DNA of 64,000 bases from Rhabdophis nuchalis (lineage: Eukaryota; Chordata; Lepidosauria; Squamata; Natricidae): NCBI GenBank assembly GCA_039707465.1, contig CM077651.1, forward strand, positions 21,201,019 through 21,265,018. Reading direction: 5' to 3'. Under the pieces are notes generated by a model. It saw nothing but the letters and a program-made list of their open reading frames with translations, made no database searches and had not been told where the DNA came from. Numbering within the stretch: position 1 is the stretch's first letter; every line of letters starts with the position of its first letter. The translations under genes and the position numbers were made by a program. Positions 45,318-54,150 of this stretch are shown here, one piece after another.

Positions 45318-48300
45318 TTAGTTCTTGAGGAGGCTCCTCCCTGTGGACACGGAGCCTTCGCCTACGTCATCGCGGCCTGCCCTCGGAGGTGGAGTCGCCG
45401 TAGGCGGCAATGCCGACCCTAGCAAGTCCGGGTGAGGGGGCGTGGCGACCGGGCTTGAGGTAGTTGGCATTTGCTGGCGAGTATTATTCTGGTAGGGTGG
45501 TTCCCCGATGGGCGAGGCCCCCAGCTGAGAGTCAGATTGGGCTGTGAGGTCCTGGCGGTCTCCCCGTGCTGTTCCCGCCGATACGAGGTCTGGACCGGCT
45601 AGGGACTCCGGGGTTCCAAACAACTGCTCGGCTTGAGCAGAGAACAACGGCCCAACGGGGGCCAACGGGCAGGAACGGCCTGGCGTGGTGACTGCTGTTT
45701 CGGGCAGGCGGCGCCTCAGTTGATCCAGGTGGCGCCGCCACTCGGATCCATCCTGAAGGCCGACTCTGTAAGAACAGGGTCCGGTTACGTCCAAAATGGT
45801 TGCGGCAATCCATCGCGGCTCCCCTGAAAAGTTCCTTGCCCAAACCAGGTCCCCAATTTCAAATAAACGAGGAGTGGGAATCTGCAGGTTGCCCCTCTGC
45901 AACCCGTCGTAATCGGGGTGCAGTCTGTCCAGAGTGGTCCGCAAGCGTCGGCCCATCAAGAGCTCCGCGGGGCTTTTCCCTGTGGCTGGGCAAGGTGTGA
46001 CATGCTGTCCCAAAAGGTACGCGGCCACCCTTGCCTGCCAGTCCCCTTTATCCAAACGGGCCAAGGCTTCCTTGGCTGAGCGCACGGCTCGTTCCGCGCG
46101 TCCATTAGACGCCGGGTGATAAGGGGCGACCAGCGCGTGGCGGATCCCTTGGGTGGCCAGAAAGTCCAAGAAGGTGGAGGATTGAAATTGGGGTCCGTTG
46201 TCGGACACAACGACGTCCGGCAACCCGTGGGTCGCGAACAGACGGCGCAAGGCACGCACCGTGCTCTCCGCTGTGGTGGAAGCCATGAGAATCACCTCCA
46301 CCCAGCGTGAGAACGCATCCACCACCACGAGGAAATTCTGGCCATGGAAGGGACCCGCGAAATCCAAGTGGAGCCTGGACCATGGGCACCTGGGGGCGTC
46401 CCACTCCCTCGGCGGGGAGACCGGCGGGGCCGGCCGGGACGATTGGCAGGAGGAGCAGGCGGCCACCCATTCCGCCACTTCAGCGTCCATGCCGGGCCAC
46501 CAGACATAGCTCCGGGCCAATGCCTTCATACGGACGATGCCTGGGTGGTTGGCATGGAGCGACTGAAGAACCATGTGCCGGAGAGGGGAAGGGACGATGA
46601 CCCGATCTCCCCAACACAAGCACCCGCAATGGAGCGAGAGCTCCAGCTGGCGTGACTTGTAAGGCCAAAAGTTTTCAGCCACACTGCCCGAAGGCCAGCC
46701 CCTCAGCACCCATCGGCAGACCTGGGCGAGGACGGGGTCTGCGCGGGTGTGAGCGGCAACGGCGGAAGAGGACAGGGGCAAGTCCGACTCCGCGACCATC
46801 AGGACAGAGAGAGCAGGCACAGGGGCCGGATCCGGCCCCGGGAGAGGGCAGCGGCTTAGGGCATCAGCATGCCCTATCTGCTTGCCAGGACGGTATAGCA
46901 GCGTATAGTCATACGCTGCCAGGAATTCCGTCCAGCGGGTCATCCTGGGCGACAGGATGGGGGGTGTCGGACGGTCACCGGCCAATAGCCCAAGGAGCGG
47001 CTTATGGTCCGTGACAACAGAAAAGGTCCGCCCATAGAGGTAATTGTGGAACTTCTTAATCCCGGACACTACAGCCAAAGCCTCCTTGTCGATTTGGCTG
47101 TAGTTTCTCTCCGTTTGAGACATTGTCCGGGAGTAAAAAGCAATGGGGGCTTCCGAGCCGTCTGGAAAGACGTGGCTAAGGACAGCCCCCAGGCCAAAAG
47201 GGGAGGCATCGCACGCAAGCGTCAGAGGAAGCCTGTCATGGTACTGGACTAGTACCGCATCTGACGTGAGCATGGCTTTGACAGCCGCGAACGCGTGTGC
47301 TTCGCGGCTGCCCCAGTGCCAGGCCGCGGATCGGTCGAGCAACCGATGCAGCGGCTCGGCTAGCGATGCCTTATGGGGAATAAACGGCGCGTAGAAATTC
47401 AAAAGGCCGAGGAATGCCTGCAGCTCCGTTTTGGAGGCAGGAGTGGGGGCCTTTTGGATGGCCTCGACCTTGGAGGGGGTTGCGTGAATTCCTTGGGCGT
47501 CAATCATGAAACCCAGGAATTCCACCCTAGGCGCAGCAAACGTACATTTGCTGCGTTTCAACTTTAAACCCGCGCCCCTGAAAACTCTGAGGACCTTCCG
47601 TAACGTTTTGGCGAGTTCTGATATGCTGGAAGCAGCAATCAGGACGTCGTCAAAATACGGTACAACGCCAGGGAGCCCATGGAGCAGTCGCTCCATGAGG
47701 CTCTGGAAGATCCCCAGGGCTACGGACACGCCGAATTGGAGACGGCGACAGCGGAAAGCCCCACGGTGGGTCACGATGGTCTGCGCTTCCGCAGCCTCGT
47801 CATCCACCGGGAGCTGTTGGTAGGCCTGCGCCATATCCAGTTTCGCGAACACTCGACCTCGTCCCAATGAGTGGAGTAGGTCTTGCACCACCGGAACCGG
47901 GTATGGGTTCGCCTGAAGCCCGAGGTTGATCGTCGACTTATAGTCGGCGCAGATCCTCACGGACCCGTCGGGCTTAATGGGGACCACAATTGGGGTCTCC
48001 CATTTCGCCTGATCGACGGGTTCGAGCACGCCCTGCGCCACCAATCGATCCAATTCCGCTTCAACCTTGGGCTTCAGCGCGAACGGCAGCCTGCGGGCCT
48101 TCAAGCGGACTGGAGCAACCTGGGGGTCCAAATTTAGGGAAACTGGAGTGCCTTTGTACGTTCCTAAGCTGCCATCAAAGACGTCGTTGAACTCTCTGAT
48201 TACTTCGTCTACCGGAGAACTGGCTGGCACGCTGTGTACTCCTTGGACTGACAGTCCCAAGGCTGGAAACCAGTCCAATCCGATCAAGGCAGCTAGGGGT

Positions 48301-49508
48301 TTGGCCACTACCAGGATGGGAAGGGATCCGTGGAAGGGGCCGTAGTCTACTCTCACTCTGTGCAGACCTAGAATGGGAATTTGTGAGCCCTGGTAATCTT
48401 TCAGGATCGTCGCCGTGGGGCCGAGATCCCGCTTCCTGAGCTTGGGGCAAAGCTTAACTAAATGCGCCCAGGACATGAGTGATCTAGAGGACCCTGAATC
48501 TATTTCCATTTTTACCCCCACCCCCTCTAAGCAAACCACTGTTGACAGTCTCCTACTCTCTGCCTGGTCGTAGCTTAGAGCTGGGGGCATCTCCGCCAGC
48601 GCGAAGCAGTCGGTCGGCTGTGGCTGGTAGCGTCCTGAACGCTTCTGCGACCCTCGTTGTCCTGGTGGAACGGTTCTGGAGGCGGCAGCTGGCGTTGTCG
48701 CTGGAGCGGCAGCACGGCACACAGCTGCTAGGTGTCCTTTCCTGCCACATCTGCGGCACACCGATGCCTTGAATGGGCACTCTGGTCTCTGGTGGGCCCC
48801 TCCACAGCCTAGGCAGTTCCCGGACTTCTGCTGCGGTGTGAATGCGCGATTCGGCACGTGCCCGGTCACCCTCATGCAGTCCCCACGGTCATCCTCCTCC
48901 AGCTCATCCAGCGGCGCTATTTCGTCTACCAGACACGCTCGCGGAGTGGGGAAAAGAGGAGGGCGCGCGCGGCCCATGTCGGATGTGGAGATCTCCGACA
49001 ATTCTGTCGCACGTGCTTCTTCCACCGCTTGCTCGAGAGTCAGGACAGTTTTTGAAAGCAAGCGGCGCTTTAGGCGGATGTCTCTTACGCCGCATACAAA
49101 CTGCTCCAGTAGGGATTCCTCCAGGAAGCCAGCAGGGAACTCGCAGGGGATTGCGGTCGCTCTCAATTTCTGCAGGAACTCGGCTACCGACTGTTGCGGC
49201 TGTTGCACACATTGCCTGAATGCATAGCGATGCGCTATGCGGGAAGGCGCCGGCGCGTAGTGTGCTCTCAGGCGGCCCAGGAGATCGTCCCATGGCACTT
49301 CGTGCACCGCTGCGGGTGCTGCTATGGTTCGGGCAGTAGCAAACAATTCAGGGCCGCCGCACTGGAGGAATAGGTTCAGCTTCCTGGCAGGCGCGAGTTC
49401 GCCGTAGTCGCTGGCTATCAAGAAGCACTCGAACCGGGCTAAGAAGGAAGCCCATTGTTCCTTCATCGGGTCGAACGGTGCAAACGGAGGCATTGTCGCC
49501 GTAGCCAT
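45318..49508 (-). CDS. Gag-Pol polyprotein of a Ty3/gypsy retrotransposon
   Basis: A 1396-codon frame without stops encodes all the enzymes needed to copy and insert the element. A Gag-like N-terminus covers about residues 1-225. Two zinc knuckles follow: C232-C235-H239-C244 (short variant) and C251-C254-H259-C264 (CX2CX4HX4C). The aspartic protease has D337-S338-G339. Reverse transcriptase spans about 465-690, with catalytic D558 and Y618-F619-D620-D621. RNase H shows D767, E809, D834 and D882. Integrase has a zinc-binding H985/H988/C1018/C1021 and a catalytic triad D1049, D1103, E1139 with the D-35-E spacing. The proline- and serine-rich C-terminus (about 1270-1396) has no chromodomain. Gag and Pol are in one frame, so no ribosomal frameshift is needed. 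The ATG at 49506-49508 is the first after a 73-nt leader following the primer-binding site. It appears able to function. Expression would start in the 5' LTR. Confidence 0.96.
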   Translation of the reverse strand: MATATMPPFAPFDPMKEQWASFLARFECFLIASDYGELAPARKLNLFLQCGGPELFATARTIAAPAAVHEVPWDDLLGRLRAHYAPAPSRIAHRYAFRQCVQQPQQSVAEFLQKLRATAIPCEFPAGFLEESLLEQFVCGVRDIRLKRRLLSKTVLTLEQAVEEARATELSEISTSDMGRARPPLFPTPRACLVDEIAPLDELEEDDRGDCMRVTGHVPNRAFTPQQKSGNCLGCGGAHQRPECPFKASVCRRCGRKGHLAAVCRAAAPATTPAAASRTVPPGQRGSQKRSGRYQPQPTDCFALAEMPPALSYDQAESRRLSTVVCLEGVGVKMEIDSGSSRSLMSWAHLVKLCPKLRKRDLGPTATILKDYQGSQIPILGLHRVRVDYGPFHGSLPILVVAKPLAALIGLDWFPALGLSVQGVHSVPASSPVDEVIREFNDVFDGSLGTYKGTPVSLNLDPQVAPVRLKARRLPFALKPKVEAELDRLVAQGVLEPVDQAKWETPIVVPIKPDGSVRICADYKSTINLGLQANPYPVPVVQDLLHSLGRGRVFAKLDMAQAYQQLPVDDEAAEAQTIVTHRGAFRCRRLQFGVSVALGIFQSLMERLLHGLPGVVPYFDDVLIAASSISELAKTLRKVLRVFRGAGLKLKRSKCTFAAPRVEFLGFMIDAQGIHATPSKVEAIQKAPTPASKTELQAFLGLLNFYAPFIPHKASLAEPLHRLLDRSAAWHWGSREAHAFAAVKAMLTSDAVLVQYHDRLPLTLACDASPFGLGAVLSHVFPDGSEAPIAFYSRTMSQTERNYSQIDKEALAVVSGIKKFHNYLYGRTFSVVTDHKPLLGLLAGDRPTPPILSPRMTRWTEFLAAYDYTLLYRPGKQIGHADALSRCPLPGPDPAPVPALSVLMVAESDLPLSSSAVAAHTRADPVLAQVCRWVLRGWPSGSVAENFWPYKSRQLELSLHCGCLCWGDRVIVPSPLRHMVLQSLHANHPGIVRMKALARSYVWWPGMDAEVAEWVAACSSCQSSRPAPPVSPPREWDAPRCPWSRLHLDFAGPFHGQNFLVVVDAFSRWVEVILMASTTAESTVRALRRLFATHGLPDVVVSDNGPQFQSSTFLDFLATQGIRHALVAPYHPASNGRAERAVRSAKEALARLDKGDWQARVAAYLLGQHVTPCPATGKSPAELLMGRRLRTTLDRLHPDYDGLQRGNLQIPTPRLFEIGDLVWARNFSGEPRWIAATILDVTGPCSYRVGLQDGSEWRRHLDQLRRRLPETAVTTPGRSCPLAPVGPLFSAQAEQLFGTPESLAGPDLVSAGTARGDRQDLTAQSDSQLGASPIGEPPYQNNTRQQMPTTSSPVATPPHPDLLGSALPPTATPPPRAGRDDVGEGSVSTGRSLLKN

Positions 49509-49581
49509 GGTGAGGCTGTGCGTCGCGCTGCGCTCTGTTGTTGAAGTATTCGTTACCCGTTGCGTTCTAAGGCCACGGCCT

Positions 49582-49601
49582 GAATCCCACCTTCGTCGCC
49601 A
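49582..49601 (-). promoter_or_regulatory. Primer-binding site, complementary to tRNA-Ser
   Basis: On the minus strand the site begins TGGCGACGAAGG one base inside the 5' LTR. Read on the plus strand it ends CGTCGCCA, like the 3' end of a tRNA-Ser(GCT) with CCA. The whole 20-base site fits that tRNA from memory of vertebrate sequences. A tRNA database match would settle it. Confidence 0.82.
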
Positions 49602-49602
49602 G

Positions 49603-49900
49603 TGTTAGATCAGACAAAGGATTCCGACTCAGGCATGGTCAAAACAACAGGAACGTTTATTCACACTATTTACAACACACACAAGATTCAACTGGCAAGG
49701 TTTCTTCTCTGGCAACCTCTTATATAGAGTTACCAGGCAGGAAACTCCTAGCAAGCAGTTGCAACATTGTAACTCCTTTCCAGACAGATTCCAGACAGCT
49801 TGTCTCTGTTAATCACTGCAGCTGCTGGCTCAGCTCCGGAATGCGGTGACTCATAGGTTACCAGACGAGTTGTCTGGGACATAGGCTTGGGGACTCAACA
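49603..49900 (-). mobile_element. 5' LTR of the Ty3/gypsy element
   Basis: 298 bp, identical by eye to 44908-45205. A TATA-like CTATATAAG lies at 49719-49727 on the minus strand and should direct transcription of the element. Confidence 0.95.
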
Positions 49901-49905
49901 CTAAG
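49901..49905. repeat. Target-site duplication of the gypsy element, right copy
   Basis: CTAAG, identical to 44903-44907. Confidence 0.95.
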
Positions 49906-50162
49906 AGAAGGGGCACGGTAGCTAGGATTTCCGAGAGTGGCTTCCGTGAGGCTGTTCCACATGGATGCCAGGTGCACGTGGGGCACTCTTCCCCCAGGAA
50001 ATGGTGGGGACCAGCTGCTCATGCAGTTAAATACTTTAGGGGAGGTCTTATTTTCAGGAGAGGGCTTATTTTCAAGGAAGGCTTATTTTAGTGCATGCAC
50101 ACAAAAGCCTGATTGGGCTTATTGTCTGGGGAGGTCTTTTTGGGGGGGGGGGGGAGAAACAG

Positions 50163-50520
50163 GTTACAACTTAATATTGGTTATATTTGAAAAATAATCT
50201 TCTAAGTCTTAGTTATCTGAACTTACATTGATTTTTTTCCCTTTCTTTTCTGTGTCATGAAAGTATGCTGTGAATTTCCAGCTTGGAAAATTGACAAGGG
50301 CTTGATGCCAAATTCAAGTCATCTGTTCTTTTCTAGGAGGGTGACTCTGGAAACCATATGTGAATGCTCCTTACTGTCAAATCAGACTGAATATTGATGG
50401 AGAAAGGGGAGGGCTGTGTCCAGCCCATTTTCAAATAACCAAATGCTTCAAAAGTGAGGAAAATCACGTTAGTGTATCATTGATATTTGTTTATTAACCA
50501 TTGCAAGAAAGTTAACAAAC
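50163..50520. other. No recognised feature
   Basis: AT-rich sequence between the MITE and the microsatellite. Confidence 0.4.
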
Positions 50521-50742
50521 AAGTAATAAAATAAATAAAATAATAAAATAAAATAAAATAAAATAAAATAAAATAAAATAAAATAAAATAATAAAATAAA
50601 ATAAAATAAAATAAAATAAAATAAAATAAAATAAAATAAAATAAAATAATAAAATAAAATAAAATAAAATAAAATAAAATAAAATAAATAAATAAATAAA
50701 TAAATAAAATAAAATAAAATAAAATAAAATAAAATAAAATAA
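50521..50742. repeat. (AAAAT)n/(AAAT)n microsatellite
   Basis: About 220 bases of AAAAT-type pentanucleotides with AAAT interruptions. Confidence 0.95.
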
Positions 50743-50755
50743 TGTGTGTGTGTGT

Positions 50756-50773
50756 GTTAGATTTTTGAGCTGA

Positions 50774-50848
<75 letters not shown>

Positions 50849-51150
50849 AGGGAGACTAGGATAAATCTATTTCGAGCTTTTTAGCTCTCATCAGCTAGCC
50901 ATACCCTTACTGGGATTTGAACCGGGGCTGTATTACATGTTAGGCAGATGTTTTAGCCACTAAGCCACTAGGTTCTCCTCCTGATCAGCTGAGACAGGGG
51001 AAATAAGTATATGCTTGTGTCACAACACCCCGGTAAGCCCCTATTAAGGAAGGAAGCATACTGCTTTCCTTTTCTGCCTTTCAGCTCATCACCAGAGACC
51101 ATCTAGACAGAAAGCTATTAGCTTCGTTGTATCTTTTTTTTTTAATATGT
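50756..51150 (-). mobile_element. tRNA-derived SINE unit 1
   Basis: Read on the minus strand: a leader with 'gtctagatggtctctggtgatgag', then a tRNA-like part with 'gtggcttagtggctaaaac' (A-box-like) and 'ccggttcaaatccc' (B-box-like, about 50922), then 'gatgagagctaaaaagctcg' and a (TTTA)n tail ending 'aaaatctaacac'. An (AAAT)n tract (50774-50850) lies in the tail. It looks like a tRNA gene at first sight, but the surrounding repeats show it is a SINE. Confidence 0.72.
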
Positions 51151-51282
51151 GTGTTAAGTTTTTGAGCTGATAAATAAATAAATAAGGGAGACTAGGATAG
51201 ATCTATTTCGAGCGTTTTAGCTCTCATCAGCTAGCCATACCCTTACTGGGATTTGAACCAGGGCTGTATTACATGTTAGGCA

Positions 51283-51297
51283 GAGCCTTAGCCACTT
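51283..51297. repeat. 15-bp target-site duplication, left copy
   Basis: GAGCCTTAGCCACTT, identical to 53304-53318. The insertion point reads CTT/AA on the plus strand, which fits the T/A cleavage preference of L1 endonuclease. Confidence 0.93.
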
Positions 51298-51581
51298 TTT
51301 TTTTCTCCTTTATATAGAAAAAGTTTTATTGAGTTTTACAAATTTTTTAACAAAAAAGGGTAGGGTAAGGTGAATTAAAAAGATATTTTGAGAACTTTCA
51401 CGTCGGGAACGTTGGCCCTCCCGGGCTTCTTAACAAGACATTGGTAATACATTTTTCAATAATACAACAAGGTGAAAATAAATGCTTACATATAAATTCT
51501 GAATTCTATGTTCTATGCTGGCAGTCGTGTACAAACATCCAGACAAAAATTATACTGTATTAATAAAAATAAAAATAAAAG

Positions 51582-52436
51582 TCATTTTTTAGATCTAAGT
51601 CTCTTGGCAATTGTGTCTTCTTGTTCTCCTTCCTGGCCCCCAGCGGGCGGGGCCGTGGCCCCCTCTGTCCCCCCTGAATCTTCCCCCAGGATAGAGGAAT
51701 GTTTTTTAAGAAAGGCATCCGCCTCAGCAACTGTTTTAATCCTTATTCTTCCTCCGTCCCAAAACACCAACATCCCTTCTGGCATCGCCCACTTAAACCA
51801 AATCCCATGGTTAAACAATTTTTTAGATAAGAAGGAATATTTCCGTCTCATCTCTCTAATCTTTTTTGGGATCTGCTTCAAGATGGCGACTTCCTTTTGT
51901 TGGTAAATTAACGGACCCTCCCTCTGCGCCTTCAAGATTCCCTCCCTTGTCGACCTTCTAACAAATTTAATATGTATCTCTCTGGGTACTTCATTCATCC
52001 TGGCATATGCTGAGTTTATTCTGTAGACTAGGTCAATGTCCCCCCTGATCTCCTCTTTGGGTTTACGTAAATAGTCTGATAAAATTGTACTCATGAGATC
52101 AGGAAGGCATTCAGCAGGTTCCTCAGAAATATTCTGAAATCTTAAAAAATATGACATCCTCTCAAAATCCATCCTAGACATATGACCAGACAAATCTCCA
52201 ATTTCAGTATTAACATTTTTAAGTTCTCCCTTTGCCCCAGCCAGCCCCACTTCCAACTCCTCGGTCTTCTGTGTATTCTCCAGCAATTTTTTCTGTGTCT
52301 CCAAAAGTTCAAGTTTAGTGCTAGCATTATCTTTTCTAAATTCTCTGATTTCCAGCACCAAGGAGTTTAACGCTGTTTCCATAGCTGTCATTCTCTCTTC
52401 CAATCCTGGATTTCCTGGTTGTTTTTTTGAAGCCAT
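51582..52436 (-). CDS. L1 ORF1p-like RNA-binding protein
   Basis: The frame is 284 codons, intact, from the ATG at 52436 to TGA at 51582. L1 ORF1 proteins form trimers that coat the element's RNA. Residues about 12-92 form a heptad-like, charged coiled coil (MTAMETALNSLVLEIREF, then KLELLETQKKLLENTQK). Residues about 94-175 resemble the RRM domain (YFLRFQNISEE; PREIHIKFVRRSTREGILKA). Residues about 177-245 resemble the C-terminal domain (KKIREMRRKYSFL, then MLVFWDGGRIRIKT). The tail is acidic and Gly-rich, ending KRLRSKK. Human ORF1p is a little longer, at 338 residues. Assignment rests on domain order and motif likeness, not on a search. No ORF2 follows. Confidence 0.82.
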   Translation of the reverse strand: MASKKQPGNPGLEERMTAMETALNSLVLEIREFRKDNASTKLELLETQKKLLENTQKTEELEVGLAGAKGELKNVNTEIGDLSGHMSRMDFERMSYFLRFQNISEEPAECLPDLMSTILSDYLRKPKEEIRGDIDLVYRINSAYARMNEVPREIHIKFVRRSTREGILKAQREGPLIYQQKEVAILKQIPKKIREMRRKYSFLSKKLFNHGIWFKWAMPEGMLVFWDGGRIRIKTVAEADAFLKKHSSILGEDSGGTEGATAPPAGGQEGEQEDTIAKRLRSKK

Positions 52437-53303
52437 GGTAAACTGTTTAAATCAGTGCCACTAAGATGGCGTTTTTTGGGTGTGGCCGCTGGAGCAAGTC
52501 AGGAGAAGAAAGTTCCAATCAAAGTTGTAAAAAGTTGTAGAGCCCAGAAGAGAAGCAATTTTCACAGTCAGTTATTAAGACAAAGAAGGCATTCCAGGGA
52601 GGGAATCAATTAATCCCAAAAATTTCTCCATTGATAGAGAGAGGCAGTCCAAATCACAAAGAGATGTTGGAAATTTTCCATAAAGAAATAAGTGTTCAGG
52701 AACAAAGGACAGCCATCTTCCACCACCCACTCTGGCAGCCAGCCAGAGAAAACAGCAGAGAAATTGTTTCAGTCAAGCCGGACTTAGATACATTGTATGA
52801 AAACAAGCCGCGGAAGACTTTCACTTGTTGCGCAACAGTCCGGATGCGAAATATCCGCTCCCTGCATACCAGGAGCCATTTCTGCGCGCCGCTGCTGTAA
52901 ATCCGAGGGGGGGGGGTTAGCAAACAAACACTCCCCTCCACGTCTCTCTCATCCAAAGCCGCCAGCAATAAAGCTAAAAATACTTACTCTCCACCTCGCA
53001 GCTCAAGCCCCGGCAAAGCCATCCGACCCGAGCGCTCCGTTCTCTCCAAATTCATTGTTCGTTACCCTCCTCCGTTGGCGAAGGGAACCAAGCCCCCCGC
53101 AGCATGTCTTCTTCCACCTAGACCGAAGACAAGGACCGTTCTCCAGCTGCCGCCAGCAGAACCAGTCCAGGCAAGCCAGTCCTACGGAGGGCCCCCCCCC
53201 AAAAAGGGGGGGCACCCCGCCCCGTTAGGGGCAGAAAAAAGAGCAAAACGGCGGACGAACCCCAAGGTTCATCCGTCGCCGCCAGAAGCCGGAACAGGAA
53301 GCC
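52437..53303 (-). promoter_or_regulatory. 5'UTR and likely internal promoter of the L1-type element
   Basis: It is GC-rich at the start (minus-strand 5' end 'ggcttcctgttccggcttctg', then 'ggcggcgacgg') and becomes more A/T-rich near the ORF1 start. Such a leader carries the internal promoter in L1 elements. That role is inferred from position only. Confidence 0.6.
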
Positions 53304-53318
53304 GAGCCTTAGCCACTT
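53304..53318. repeat. 15-bp target-site duplication, right copy
   Basis: Identical to 51283-51297. Confidence 0.93.
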
Positions 53319-53446
53319 AAGCCACCAGGTTCTCTTCCTGATCAGCTGAGACAGGAGGATAAGTATATACTTGTGTCACAACACCCTGCTAAGCCCAATT
53401 AAGGGAGGAAGCATACTGCTTTCCTTTTCTGCCTTTATATATATAT

Positions 53447-53545
53447 GTGTTCCAAAAACTTGGCAACTTTAAAATGTGTGGATTTGAATTCTGGCATTGA
53501 AGTCCACACATTTTAAAGTTACCTACCATAATGTGAAAAACACTA
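53447..53545. repeat. Degenerate foldback MITE
   Basis: 'gtgttccaaaaacttggcaacttt' and 'gtgaaaaacac' are imperfect inverted ends, and 'gtgtggatttgaatt...aagtccacac' is inverted inside. It is related to 40317-40429. Confidence 0.6.
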
Positions 53546-53767
53546 TTCTAAAAGATTGTAACACCACATGTAAATTTTTCCATATCTGCCTTTTCTTCTT
53601 TGTTTGTCTTTGCAATGTAGTGAGCCAAAGGTATATATTACTTCTGGTTTTGGTTTTGCTCGTGGCAGTTCAGAAAAATGTTAGTGCTCTGCTGGGAGCT
53701 CGATATATATATGCTGTTTATTGATTACATGCAAATAAAATTATGTTGCATCTTCAAAGTGATTTGA

Positions 53768-54150
53768 TTGTTTAAGTTAAGCCAGGTTTTACTTAAAACA
53801 GAAATGAACAGGGATGTTGCTTCCCTATTGTTTAATTTCTATTCTAACATCATTGACAGGGCTGTTACCAGAAGTGAATTTCACCCTCCATTTCTGTCTT
53901 ATAATCCATTCGCCATATTACCATATGCCGATGATGCTCATATCCTCTCAGTATCCCATGAGGGGCTGTGATAAAAATTTCCCCATGCTGGCATCATCCT
54001 GCCAGACCAAATGTTGGAAATCAACCATGCAAAAACTCAGATGGTTATATTTACCAAGCAGCATGCTAATCACCCTCGTATTTGGAAAACTGACAACCAA
54101 ATTGAGTGGGTGAAAGCTTTTAAATATCTAGGCATTTATTTTTAATCATC
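53768..54150 (+). pseudogene. Non-LTR reverse transcriptase relic, clade unknown
   Basis: The frame 53768-53971 contains LLFNFYSNIID and LPYADDAHIL, the YADD catalytic block of a LINE polymerase at about 53924. A second frame further on reads AKTQMVIFTKQ and WVKAFKYLGIYF, the usual downstream blocks. A frameshift and a stop separate them. I could not decide the clade. Confidence 0.7.

Larger units (their letters stand above)
44908..49900 (-). mobile_element. Complete Ty3/gypsy LTR retrotransposon
   Basis: The element is 4993 bp. It has two 298-bp LTRs, a 5-bp target duplication, a primer-binding site, a polypurine tract and one long gag-pol frame. It is GC-rich compared with its AT-rich surroundings. 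The integrase style (HPGIVRMKALARSYVWWPG) and the tRNA-Ser primer site suggest the Mag-type branch of Ty3/gypsy, but this needs a tree. There is no env-like frame and no chromodomain. Identical LTRs imply a very recent insertion. Confidence 0.95.
44670..50162. mobile_element. Old MITE-like repeat hosting the gypsy element
   Basis: The left part (44670-44907) starts 'gtgtttccctaaaaataagac'. The right part (49906-50162) has 'cttattttcaggagaggg' blocks and ends 'gggggagaaacag'. The two parts become continuous when the gypsy element and one CTAAG are removed. The right part matches window positions 1-145. Confidence 0.7.
51298..53303 (-). mobile_element. L1-type retroposon with ORF1 but no ORF2 (HAL1-like)
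   Basis: The insertion is 2006 bp and bounded by a 15-bp target duplication. On the minus strand it contains a GC-rich 5'UTR (53303-52437, about 867 nt), an intact ORF1 (52436-51582), and a 3'UTR of about 284 nt ending AATAAA...aaggag and a poly(A) stretch. No endonuclease or reverse transcriptase sequence exists between ORF1 and the tail. In mammals, 'half-L1' (HAL1) elements have lost ORF2 and rely on L1 enzymes supplied in trans. A single-copy deletion during insertion is the alternative. Confidence 0.85.
51155..53440 (-). mobile_element. tRNA-derived SINE unit 2, split by an L1-type insertion
   Basis: It has the same module order as unit 1, directly adjacent in tandem. The left part is 51155-51297 and the right part 53304-53440. 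Between them lies the ORF2-less L1 insertion. Confidence 0.75.

Noticed and set aside
45532..49293. Many plus- and minus-strand frames of 60-150 codons
   Set aside because: They are shadows of the GC-rich gypsy gag-pol frame in other frames or on the other strand.
50900..50970. tRNA-like sequence with A and B boxes
   Set aside because: It is the head of a SINE. It is embedded in a repeated unit with a matching tandem copy and lacks an intact cloverleaf end.
52696..53320. Frames of 81-143 codons opposite or beside ORF1
   Set aside because: They fall in the 5'UTR of the L1-type element and show no known domain.
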